A stretch of DNA of 64,000 nucleotides from Cannabis sativa. Its lineage: Eukaryota; Streptophyta; Magnoliopsida; Rosales; Cannabaceae. The stretch spans positions 22,782,160 to 22,846,159 of the forward strand of contig NC_083601.1 in assembly GCF_029168945.1 (NCBI RefSeq). The letters are read 5' to 3'. A program made the translations under genes and the position numbers. The notes under the pieces are model-generated. The model made no database searches. It saw only the letters and a list, made by a program, of their open reading frames with translations, and had not been told where the DNA came from. The first letter of the stretch is position 1, and each line of letters opens with the position of its first letter. This document shows, piece after piece, positions 1 to 8,887 of this stretch.

Positions 1-329
1 GTCTTGGTTTTGTCGTTTCTTGAACACTATTAATATTGTAACAGTGGTATTTGGAGAGTGATCTTTCACCACACTATCTTTAATATTTATTTAGTGTAGT
101 GTTACCTTGGAGATGAGTACGTAAGCTTTTTCTTTCCCCTTTGATGGAGTTACGTCATCTTTTTTCATGCTGTACTAATAGCTTTAATGCTAATGAATTA
201 ACTACTTTAAAAACAAATGAATGAGTTAACGAGTCTCTATAAAAGAGTTTAATTAATGTGAACGAAAATTTTCAACCAAAAACCAAGTCCAAGTTCTCAA
301 ATACAAATACAATAGCATCCAACAAAGGA

Positions 330-945
330 GGCGGCCCTTTTAGGCTACTCACCGCTTAAGTCCTATGTTGTGATTGGCCACCAATAGAGGAATAGACATC
401 TTTGGCTAATACATTCCAACTGCCCCCTAACAGTTTTACCTAACTGTCAGTTATGACAGTTAGGATCGGGTCTTTAACAAAGGCTATAAATAGCCAATTG
501 CTATAGCATTCGGGTTGAAAACAGAGTGGGAGTTTTTGAGTGCTAGTTCAGTGTGTAATAGAGAGAGATTCTTGGTGAGATGAGTTATTTTGTAATTAAA
601 GCTTTGCTTCATGAGTGAATGTGTCAAGAACACTTTGTAAACAATTTTATAATCCTCTCTTCTAGCATCAATAAAGACTGAAGCCATTGGGGCTGTTCTG
701 GCTTTAGAGTAGGCAAGTGATTCATCATCACTTGTTCGAACCTCGTAAACTTGATTGTGTTTGATCTTTCTCTCCTATTTCTATTGCTCTTAATTACTTA
801 TTTATCCTTGTTCAAATTCTGGTTCTTGTTACTAGCTTATTACTGGTTTATTTGCATTTGTTCATTGCTGTACTATTCAATTTTCATTTGTTTTGCATTG
901 TTCTTGATTAATCACTTTAGTTTGTGTTGTTTGCGAGGTGAGTGA
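330..945 (+). repeat. LTR-like promoter fragment (Copia-type, probable solo LTR)
   Basis: The stretch has the order expected of a retrotransposon LTR: a TATA box (CTATAAATAG, 484-493), an AATAAA signal at 670-675, and then the phrase 'gaacctcgtaaac' of the R/U5 part seen in many plant Copia LTRs. No gag or pol lies beside it, and I could not fix TG...CA ends or a target duplication. The limits given are therefore approximate. Short open frames here show no protein character. Confidence 0.35.
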
Positions 946-1849
946 TCATGTACTGATCACATCATCCTATTTAAAAAAAAAATTAAAATATAGTTAATAA
1001 TAAAATAAAATAAAACTATACTCATAATACTAAATGTATGTTGCAGTTCAGTAAAAATTTAATTAGAATAATATTTAAGAAGTTAAGTATTCAAATCCCA
1101 ACAACTTTACTTTTTTATTAGGTCCCATTTTTTATTTCTGTTTAAGGTCCAAATTAATATGGGACTAACCCTAAATAGCATGTAACATGAGATTTTTAAC
1201 ATGAACAATTAGAATTATTGTTTGAATTTTAGTATAGTACAACCATTAAATCAAAATCTCTCTTAGTTAGGCTTGTTGGAAACTTGGAAGGGTGTCCTTA
1301 CAGTGTATTAATGTCATCCTAGCTAGTGTGTTTTGTGTTAGCAGTGTTTATAAAATATTTAATCCAATCTAATTCGTATGATCTGATCCAATTTAATTCG
1401 CAAAGTGCAAATGTCTATACTTATGCGGATTGGATTGGATTGGATTAGAAGATTTAAATCTGCACTTGTGTAGATTGGATATTGATTGACATGCAAAAGT
1501 AACTGATCAAATCTAATCCACACATATTTATACATATTTTAAAATATATATACAATAAAAAATAATAATTTAAAAATCTAATACATATGATACAAATATA
1601 TATTTTATTCTTATTTGTAAGATTTTTGTTTAAATTGAATTTATAAGAAAATACAATCTAAAATAAAATTAAATATTTTTTACACGTACAGTTTAAATTT
1701 TTTCTTCTTGCTTTGAATTTTTTATTTTTTTTATTTTAATTTGTTGTTGGAGACATAAAATAACTATAATTTATTTTAGGGGAATTATCCTATATATTAT
1801 TTTTTTTAACTTTTTTTCTTTTTAAATTTACAGTTTGAGTTTCTAAAGT
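946..1849. repeat. AT-rich intergenic DNA with GGATT-rich degenerate arm
   Basis: No gene is visible. At about 1345-1515 the pentamer GGATT and its complement AATCC recur many times on both sides of an AT-rich core, beginning with 'cagtgtttataaa'. This resembles one subterminal arm of a non-autonomous hAT element. No matching opposite end or 8-bp duplication was found, so it is at best a decayed or half element. Confidence 0.3.
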
Positions 1850-1950
1850 GGTTGCAATGCTAGTTGTAGTAGGGTTTTCTATACGATTTTTTGTTGCAAT
1901 TTAGGTTGCAGCGCTAGTTGCAATAGGAGTTTCTATGTAGAATTTCGTAA
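1850..1950. repeat. imperfect tandem duplication of about 55 bp
   Basis: Two neighbouring units share the pattern 'ttgca.cgctagttg.a.tagg..tttctat', the first from about 1854 and the second from about 1908. The copies differ at several sites, so the duplication is old. It has no coding character. Confidence 0.5.
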
Positions 1951-4030
1951 AAATACAAAAAAAAAATTATTTTAAAGTATAAAAATGAAAAAAAAAATCC
2001 CTTTATGAAATTTTTACATCAAAAATCCAATTTACTCAATTTATTACAAAAAAAACCCCTACACGCTTACATCATCATTTTTACCTTTCCTCTTTCTTTT
2101 ATTACAATTATACCACTTACACATCAATTCCATCCATGCAGCCACGTCATTGATTGATGACTTATATCAATCACACCTTACATCATTCACTTATCTTTTT
2201 CTCTTCTTCCTTTTTTTTCTTTTATTATTTTCAATTTCTTTTCAGTTTTTCTTTTTTTAAATAAAACCTCCATAGCTGAACTATTCTCCTCCCCCTTTAC
2301 CAAAGAAAAGTTCTAAAATGGGGTTGAAATCTGTAGCTAATAGGAATAAGACGATGACTCCGATTTTGCTTCTCAACTGTCGAAACGTGAGCGAGCTCCT
2401 CCTAAAAAAATCAAAGGTTGCTGCCCAGGAAAAAATTCATCAAGATAATGCTCAAAAAATGATTAAGATGGAGCTGGTCTTCGATCTCAGGTTTGTTTTC
2501 GGTTTCTTTTTCGTTTCCCCCCTTTTTGAAATTTTTTTCGTATTTGACATTAGTGTGTTTTGTGTTTATCGATTTTACTATTTTAGGTTTTTCACTTTAA
2601 CATTTCTTTTAGTTTTGTTTGATTTTTTAGGGCTTTTATTTTTTTAGTTTAATTTTTTTGTTCTTTTTATGAGTTTTTTATTTTTGTTTGTTTAGTCTTA
2701 ATTTCTGTTTTATTTTGTTGTTTTTTTTTTCTGTTTTTATTTTTCGAGATGTTTTATTATTTTTCATTTCAGTTTCTTCATTTGATTATTTCTCATTTTG
2801 TAATAGTTTTTTCATAGTTTTGTAATAGTGTAAACACCTTCTGTATGTATTTTTTTTTTAATATGTTTTTTGTCTAGTTGTTTCCTGTCCATTTTTATAT
2901 CATCAATGGGTAACAATGAGATATATAATGGATGTTAATGTTCAAAGAGTTTTTCCTGTATTTTAGTTTGTATACAGTTGTTTTGTAGTTTTATTATAGT
3001 TTTGCTACTTGCATATGTTATTTCATTATAAAACTAATATGCAACTATTTTGCACAAAACTTACTATGTATAACTACTATTTCTTAGTCCCCGTCAAATT
3101 AAATTCCTACATAATATATAAACTAACATAAAACGATAATGCAACTATAAGACAACCAAAACAAAAAATAAACTGACTTATTCGTAACTGGTTGTACCTT
3201 AATTCGAATTTACTCTTCTTATTGTGTTTCTAAAAATATATATATATTGGAAACCAGTAATCAATCAAAATGCAACTGTATATAACGTATATGTATTATT
3301 CATGAGGTTTTTTTTTTAAATTTTTCACATCATACATTGTTTTGGATTTGGTGGGAGCTCCAGATCTGTTTGTTACAGATCTACATTTCATGAATATAGA
3401 TTTCGATATTAGGGGAGTTATTTTGATCGAATAAAATAGAAAACAAATGTGTAATTTCAGTTTCTTCACAGTTTTTCTAATTTTTTTTCGTCATTTTCTG
3501 TTTAGATCGTTGCAGGTCTTCTTTTCCAGTTGATTTCGCCAGAATTAATAGTTGTATTTTTATCGTTTTGGTTTCATTTTGGTTGTTTTGCAGTTTTGAA
3601 ACGATCGCGGTATTTTCACCTTCATGGTTCGCTCTGTACAGCTGAAGGCTTAGTGAATGTGGTATTTTTGTAAATATTTGTATGTGGACTGTATAAATGT
3701 TTAATGGGCCGGCCCAAAGTATTTTTGTAATTTTTTTTCCTTTTTTGTATTTTTCTGTTTTTTTCCCTTATTTTATTTTGTAGTTAATTAAGTGAAAAAA
3801 AATATTTTTTGATAAATAGTAAATAATTCAATATTAAAAGGTAACTAAACTAAAATAATGTATTCAAAATATACAGTTTAGATTGACTTCAAAATATAAA
3901 ATTGGCACTTAGTACAAAGTAAATGCACTATAAATAAAATAGTAGGAATTAGATTAAATAAACACGCCTAATTTATGTTTTGCATGCAACTAATTTTGCA
4001 CTGGTTTTCATTTACTTTGAATTTATAGCG
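1951..4030. other. T-rich non-coding DNA, possible captured exon near 2318-2490
   Basis: This long AT- and T-rich stretch has no convincing gene. One short block (about 2318-2490) is less biased and looks exon-like. Read with a one-base shift near 2350, it encodes an acidic then basic segment (DDDSDFASQLSKRERAPPKK) and then a lysine/glutamine-rich segment, followed by GT and a T-rich tract. It may be a piece of a transposon-associated nuclear protein gene, as carried by some MULEs, but I cannot assign a family. The GGGCC-containing palindrome near 3707-3717 is the only other notable motif. Confidence 0.2.
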
Positions 4031-4196
4031 TGGCCTTCACTTTTTTTTTTTTGAAAATAAGCGTAGATATATATATGAAAAAGATACTAGACCTATCGGT
4101 CATTACACAAAATGTTCTCCGGTAAGGAGTCAATCGGAATGGATCCGTACATCTGGTTGTTAAAAGCCCAATAAGCGACATTATGGCCTTCACTTT
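4031..4196 (-). mobile_element. 5'-truncated retroposon (LINE 3' end) with 13-bp TSD
   Basis: The 13-mer TGGCCTTCACTTT occurs at 4031-4043 and again at 4184-4196. Between them lie 140 bp that start with a poly-T run on the + strand, that is, a poly-A tail on the minus strand. This is the footprint of target-primed reverse transcription of a very short LINE or SINE transcript in minus orientation. The body has no coding capacity and no A/B-box promoter that I recognise, so a 5'-truncated LINE 3' end fits better than a complete SINE. Confidence 0.75.
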
Positions 4197-5114
4197 GAAA
4201 TGTGAATAATTTTTTTTTAATATGCGATAGAATATTTAATTACATACATCAATATAGCGGGGTTGAACGAACATCAATTCAATATAATTAGAAAAAAAAA
4301 AATCTGTGGGAGCTAGCTAGTTAAGCTAGGCAATACATTTTCAAAAGTTGCAATTGTATCTATGATATCAATTTTTATAAGGATTTTTATACTATTGAAA
4401 TTTCTTATTTTTTTTTCTTTATTATTGCGGTGCAAATTTTTTTTTACAACTATTGTGGTTTTTTTTTTAAAAAAATACTGTGTAATTTGTTAAATTTTTA
4501 CTGTTGTTTCACGATTTTTTTAGTTGTTCTACTGTTGTTTTAATTGTTCTGTTTTGCTGTTTTACGATTGTTTTATAAAAAGATAGTATTTTTGTAAAAT
4601 ATTCCGTATGACAATAAAATTGTAAACTTTTACCCAAAATAATATTTTATAAAAACCCCATTTTTATAGGAATAATTACATAAGGTATCATTTTTTGTAA
4701 AATATTTACATTTTTACGTTCAAAGAATATTTTTTTTACATTTTTACAGTTTTCCAAAAAATAACACGAAAACAACATAAAATCAACAAGAAAACAACAT
4801 AAAAGTAACATCAAAATAACATCAAAATAACAACAAAAAAATAACAAAAATAACATACATATAACAAAAAATTAACAACAAATAAACAAAATTTCAACAT
4901 AAAAAGACCGTATTTTATGTAAATAAAATCAAAAAAATCGTAAAAATGTTTAAAATTCCGTGAAACCGTATTTTGTTGTTTTTTTGTTGTTTTTGTGCAT
5001 TTGTGAAATTAACCCATTTTTATATCCATCCAAACCTCATTATTATCAGTGAGGGCTTTGACATGTTTCGTTAGTGGGCCTTAACATTGGGCCTAAACTA
5101 ATTTTCAGCCACTT
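4197..5114. other. AT-rich intergenic DNA with AACATAAAA-type degenerate repeats
   Basis: No gene is visible. From about 4755 to 4890 a degenerate 9-10 bp unit close to AACATAAAA is repeated many times. The flanks (4440-4640 and 4900-5010) are rich in the complementary TGTTGTTTT pattern, so the region can fold back on itself. It may be the remains of a terminal-inverted-repeat transposon, but no ends were defined. Confidence 0.4.
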
Positions 5115-5390
5115 TTACAAGGGGTATATTGAAAAATACCTCTTTTATTTATCAATTAGTCAAATCTACCTCTAATTTTATATTTAATTGAAATATACCT
5201 CTTTTTATATGTATTGTACCCAAAATATCCTGAAATAAGAGAGTCACATGGAGACTATATTGAAGTGACAGGGGTAAAATCGGTAAAGTATTTAAAAAAG
5301 AGGTAAAAATGATAGGATTTAAAAAAGAGGTAAAAATAAAATAGGACAATATAAAAATGGTATAGAGTCTAATTTCCTCCTTTCACAAAC
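5115..5390 (+). repeat. MITE-like unit, copy 1
   Basis: The unit begins close to 'gggtatattgaaaaatacc' and ends close to 'ggtatagagtctaatttcctc'. The reverse complement of the adjacent unit (5391-5660) begins and ends with related sequence and has the same general T-rich and A-rich layout. The two are therefore diverged members of one short, non-coding family. No target duplication was resolved. Confidence 0.45.
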
Positions 5391-5660
5391 GAGGAAATTA
5401 CATGGTATACCTAATTTATTTTATTTGTTTTCATTTTTACCTCCATTTTCATATTCATTAAGATATACCCACTTTTAAAGATGATATCCTCATCAAACCC
5501 CTTAGGTTAATGCAAATTATGTACTAGACTTAAGTAGAGAGTGAGGGTATATTGGGCAACCCACTCAAAAAAGTGGGTATAGTTTTAAAAAAATATAATA
5601 TGAGGGTATTTTTAATTAATAAAAACAAAAAAGATGTATTTTTCAACTTATCCCTTCACA
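5391..5660 (-). repeat. MITE-like unit, copy 2 (opposite orientation)
   Basis: Read on the minus strand it starts near 'gataagttgaaaaatac' and ends near 'aggtatacc...gtaatttcctc', matching the ends of the preceding unit. The two copies abut tail to tail and create a short hairpin (AATTTCCTC at 5371-5379 with GAGGAAATT at 5391-5399). Confidence 0.45.
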
Positions 5661-5794
5661 AACCAATAGGGAAATTTGACTTTTTATGCTTACAAATACT
5701 TAATATTTTTTTCCTAAACACATAACATGTAATATTTGTGGGATACGACACATTTTACAATATCCCTAAAATATCCCCATTTACATTATCCCTA

Positions 5795-5915
5795 TCCCCT
5801 CTCTTCTTCTCTCTTTCTTCATACCCATCGGGGTCCCCATCGGACCTGTCGGACCCAATTGGGGTCGCCATCGGACCCGTCCCCTCTCTTCTTCTCTCTT
5901 TCTTCATACCCATCA
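5795..5915. repeat. direct duplication inside MULE-like core
   Basis: The block that starts 'cccctctcttcttctctctt' (about 5795) and runs into 'catacccatc' recurs from about 5880, separated by copies of the CCATCGG(G/A)(C/T)CC motif. The CCATCGG-type motif continues to about 6040. Confidence 0.65.
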
Positions 5916-6130
5916 GACCCCCATCGGGGTCCCCATCGGACCCGTCAGACTCCCATTTACAGCGCATGCATCGGACCCCCATCGGACCTGTCAAACCCAA
6001 AAACTATATTTTTTCGCACATACATCGGACCCCATCGGGCCATTGTCTTCCCCAAATTGCGATTTACCCAAATTGCAAATATGAACCTTGGACATTGTTG
6101 GGCACCGTTCGGGTCTCCTCCGTGACGCGG

Positions 6131-6328
6131 TGATGAGGGTCGGAATGGTGGGTGTGGGTCTCGGTCGGGGTGGTCAGTCGAAGTGGGTTGTGTGGGGGGT
6201 TGTGCGATGTGGGTTCGGGCGAAGGGCAGTGATGTGGGTCGGAATGGTCGGTGTGGGTCTCGGTCGGAGTGGTCAGTCGGAGTGGGTTGTGTGGGGGGTT
6301 GTGTGATGTGGGTTCGGGCGAAGGGGAA
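6131..6328. repeat. 99-bp tandem repeat, two copies
   Basis: Unit 1 starts at 6131 (TGATGAGGGTCGGAATGG) and unit 2 at 6230 (TGATGTGGGTCGGAATGG). They differ at only a few positions. The period is divisible by three, so open frames persist on both strands, but composition and context point to transposon filler. Confidence 0.75.
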
Positions 6329-6657
6329 GAGGCAAGAGAGTTTGAGGGAAGGAGAGAGAAATGGTTTGAAATTTTGAGAGGGGTATTTTCGGGTTTTGAA
6401 AAGTGGTCATATATTTTCAATGTTGAAAAGTGTTAGTTTAGGGAAAAAATTATCCCCTAATGCATGCATAGAAATTCAAATTTCCCAAGCAATATTTGAG
6501 AATGGATAAAGGTGTATTTATATAATTAGCATCACATTTGTGTGGTGTGGTTATTAGAAATCGAGTTGTTAAGTATAATTAAGATAGTTCGCCCTTTCTC
6601 AAATGCCCTTTCTCAAATTACTCTCTCGCACTCGTTTTTTATTTGTTATAGTTAACT

Positions 6658-6675
6658 AACTACGGAAACAAATTA
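6658..6675. repeat. left target-site duplication of LINE
   Basis: AACTACGGAAACAAATTA, identical to 7783-7800. An 18-bp duplication is in the usual range for LINE target-primed integration. Confidence 0.85.
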
Positions 6676-7782
6676 TGGAAGCTATTCAGTTAAAAGTGCC
6701 TACAGTGCGTTGCAAGTGCTTAACGGGAGATGGAATTCACAAGATAATTCTGGTTTTTGGAAAAAGTTTTGGTATTTAAAACTTTCTCCAAAAGTTATGA
6801 ATTTTCTTTGGAGGGCCCTCTCTAATTGCCTTCCCACTCTTGTTTCACTTCAAATCAAGCAAGTTAATGTGACTAGTATTTGTCCTCTTTGCAGTGGTGA
6901 TGTCGAGACTACTTTTCATCTTATGGTTACTTGTCCTTTTACTATGGCTTGTTTGGAAAGGGGGTTGGGTTTTACTGTCATGATTGGAGATGCTGAATTT
7001 GGTTACTGGTTTGAGAGCTTCTGCAATGCTCACCCAGGAGATGGTATTGAGAAACTGTCTATGATCTTATGGGGTGTTTGGGGAGCTAGAAATGACTTGC
7101 TTTGGAACAAAAAGCTTGCTTCTATTGAAAGAGTAGTATCTGCTGCAGTTACGTACCTTGAACTTTGGAAAATTGCTCAGTTGAAAAATGGAGATGCTTC
7201 GACATCTACTAGCCATGCCTCGGCTGGTTCTGAGCTCTGGAGTAAACCATCTTTGGGTAAGTTGAAGGTTAATTGCGATGCAGCTATTTTTTTCAAGAGA
7301 AAGAAGTCATGGTTTGGGGTGGATTGCTCGTGACTCGGCTGGTGTGCTCCTTACTGCTGCTGCCGAGAAGAGGATTGGTGATGTTGACCCTGTGGTGGCT
7401 GAAGCGATGTCAATGAAGGAAGCTTTAAGTTGGCTTAAGCAAACTTGGAGAGATGGTGGTTCGTTTGAAGGATGGATTCCTGCTGGAGTCTGTTTGGAGA
7501 CTGATTGTCTAGTGTTGGTGAATGCTATTAATAATAATAGGAAAATTCTTTCTCCTCTTGGTTTAATTGTTTCAGATTGTATTAGCCTTATACAGTCTCT
7601 TTTGATGTTTGATATTTCAGTTCAGTTTGTTAAACGGTCTGGGAACCAAGCAACTAATTGGTTAGCTCGTTCTTCTGGTTCATGTCCTGACCGTCTTTCC
7701 TGTAGGGGGTCTGTCCCTATTAGCTTGGAAGCTATTTTATTAGCTGATTTGCATTAATAAAGTTGCAATCTTTGTTTCAAAA
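6676..7782 (+). pseudogene. 5'-truncated L1-type LINE, ORF2 C-terminus (zf-RVT and RNase H)
   Basis: The frame is already open at the left target duplication and reads a 'YSVKSAY' motif near 6683. It continues through a zinc-binding reverse-transcriptase domain (CPLCSGDVETTFHLMVTC, about 6880-6940) and an RNase H type-3 domain (NCDAA about 7270; ETDCLVLVNAI about 7500; the closing FVKRSGNQATNWLAR about 7625-7670). The stop is at 7755-7757. A one-base frameshift near 7290-7325 separates the start of the RNase H domain from the rest, so the copy is dead. The element ends with a short A-run at 7779-7782. The endonuclease and the reverse transcriptase core are missing. The identical 18-mer AACTACGGAAACAAATTA on both sides shows that this is one truncated insertion. 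Confidence 0.85.
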
Positions 7783-7800
7783 AACTACGGAAACAAATTA
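7783..7800. repeat. right target-site duplication of LINE
   Basis: AACTACGGAAACAAATTA, identical to 6658-6675, directly after the A-run of the element. Confidence 0.85.
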
Positions 7801-8107
7801 GTGACAAAAAATACTTTAGTAAATTTTGTTGCAGTTAACTACTTAGGTAAAACAAATTGCCAGCTAATTATATTTGTTCTTTCTAATTAAATATTTACAT
7901 AGAAATAATTTGTCACATTTTCATTTAGAATAAAAATTTAGTATTCTTTGCATTATTTTGATGCTTCATAGTCGACAGTTTATGAGTCATTATGTTTAAA
8001 ATATTATTAGAGCTTTTATCCTTCTTGTAAATCTAATTTTTTATTTACTTATTAATTAATGAAAATTTTATTTATTTTTTTTAAATAATTAATACGCAAT
8101 TGAAAAA

Positions 8108-8680
8108 GAGTAATTTGCGGCAAAACCCCCTCAACTATCAATTTACTTGCAAAAAACCATCCAACCTCATATTTTAGTGGGAAAACCCTCCAAAGTATTG
8201 TTCTGTTTACATTTTTAAGGTGTCGTCTATCCAGCCTCATTAAGTCCTAATTTTGCCCACGTGACTATGACAGGTCACTAAAAAATTATCCTACGTGGCA
8301 ATATTTTACAAAATAAAAATAAAAAATTTAAGAGTAATTTGCGGCAAAACTCCTCCAACTATCAATTTACTTACAAAAAACCATCAAACCTTAAAGTTTT
8401 TTGGATAGTTTTTTGCAAGTAAATTGATAGTTAGGGGGGTTTTGCCGCAAATTACTCTTAAAGTTTTTATTTTATTTTGTAAAATATGACCACATAGGAT
8501 AATTTTTTAGTGACCTGTCATTGCCACGTGGGCAAAATTAAGACTTAACGAGGCTGGACAGACGACACCTTAAAAATGTAAGCGGAATAGTACTTTGGAG
8601 GGTTTTCCCACCAAAATATAAGGTTGGATAGTTTTTTGCAAGTAAATTGATAGTTGGGAGGGTTTTGTCGCAAATTACTC
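8108..8680. mobile_element. foldback MITE with nested copy of its own family
   Basis: The terminal motif GAGTAATTTGCGGCAAAAC occurs four times: forward at 8108 and 8332, and reverse-complemented ending at 8458 and 8680. The outer arms (8108-8330 and 8460-8680) are reverse complements of each other over more than 200 bp. The central 130 bp is itself bounded by the same ends. The flanking 9-mers ATTGAAAAA (8099-8107) and ATTAAAAAA (8681-8689) differ at one base, which fits an aged 9-bp Mutator-type duplication. There is no coding capacity. Transcripts would form a long hairpin. Confidence 0.8.
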
Positions 8681-8689
8681 ATTAAAAAA

Positions 8690-8887
8690 TAAAATAAATA
8701 ACTTATTTGGAACTCCACATCATGTTAGATTTGATACAACACGAGTTATAAATAAGACTAGCAAAAAGTGACGTGCGAAGTACATATACTAAATTTTATG
8801 CTAGTTTTTTTTATGTTATTTGAAAGTGATACAATTAAAAATTAAAAAAAATATTATTAATTATTAGGTGAGATTATTAATATGTGT
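8690..8887. other. intergenic spacer
   Basis: AT-rich spacer between the foldback element and the left LTR of the gypsy element. No feature is recognised. Confidence 0.5.

Larger units (their letters stand above)
5669..6486. mobile_element. non-autonomous MULE-like element with GC-rich core
   Basis: The ends are inverted repeats of roughly 50 bp. The left end reads GGGAAATTTGACTTTTTATG and continues to TTTTTTCCTAAAC; the right end, reverse-complemented, reads GGGAAATTTGAATTTCTATG and continues to TTTTTTCCCTAAAC. Long imperfect TIRs with GG-AAAT ends are typical of Mutator-like elements. No exact 9-bp duplication is evident (flanks aaaccaata and aagcaatat). The interior is very unlike the surrounding DNA: a C/G-rich core with repeated 'ccatcgg' and 'ggtcgg' motifs and duplicated blocks. 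Both strands are open over long distances because of the repeats, and I do not regard these frames as genes. Confidence 0.6.

Noticed and set aside
751..945. 64-residue hydrophobic ORF
   Set aside because: A Leu/Phe-rich translation of T-rich LTR sequence; composition alone explains it.
1360..1515. Complete hAT element around the GGATTGGATT repeats
   Set aside because: Only one arm is recognisable; no second end or 8-bp duplication was found.
2318..2647. 109-residue plus-strand ORF as a real gene
   Set aside because: Only the first part is exon-like and it needs a frameshift to look protein-like; the rest is T-rich with a Phe-rich translation.
5736..6420. Overlapping long open frames on both strands
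   Set aside because: They come from a repeat-built GC-rich transposon core with periods divisible by three; no family, no conserved start and no splice signals.
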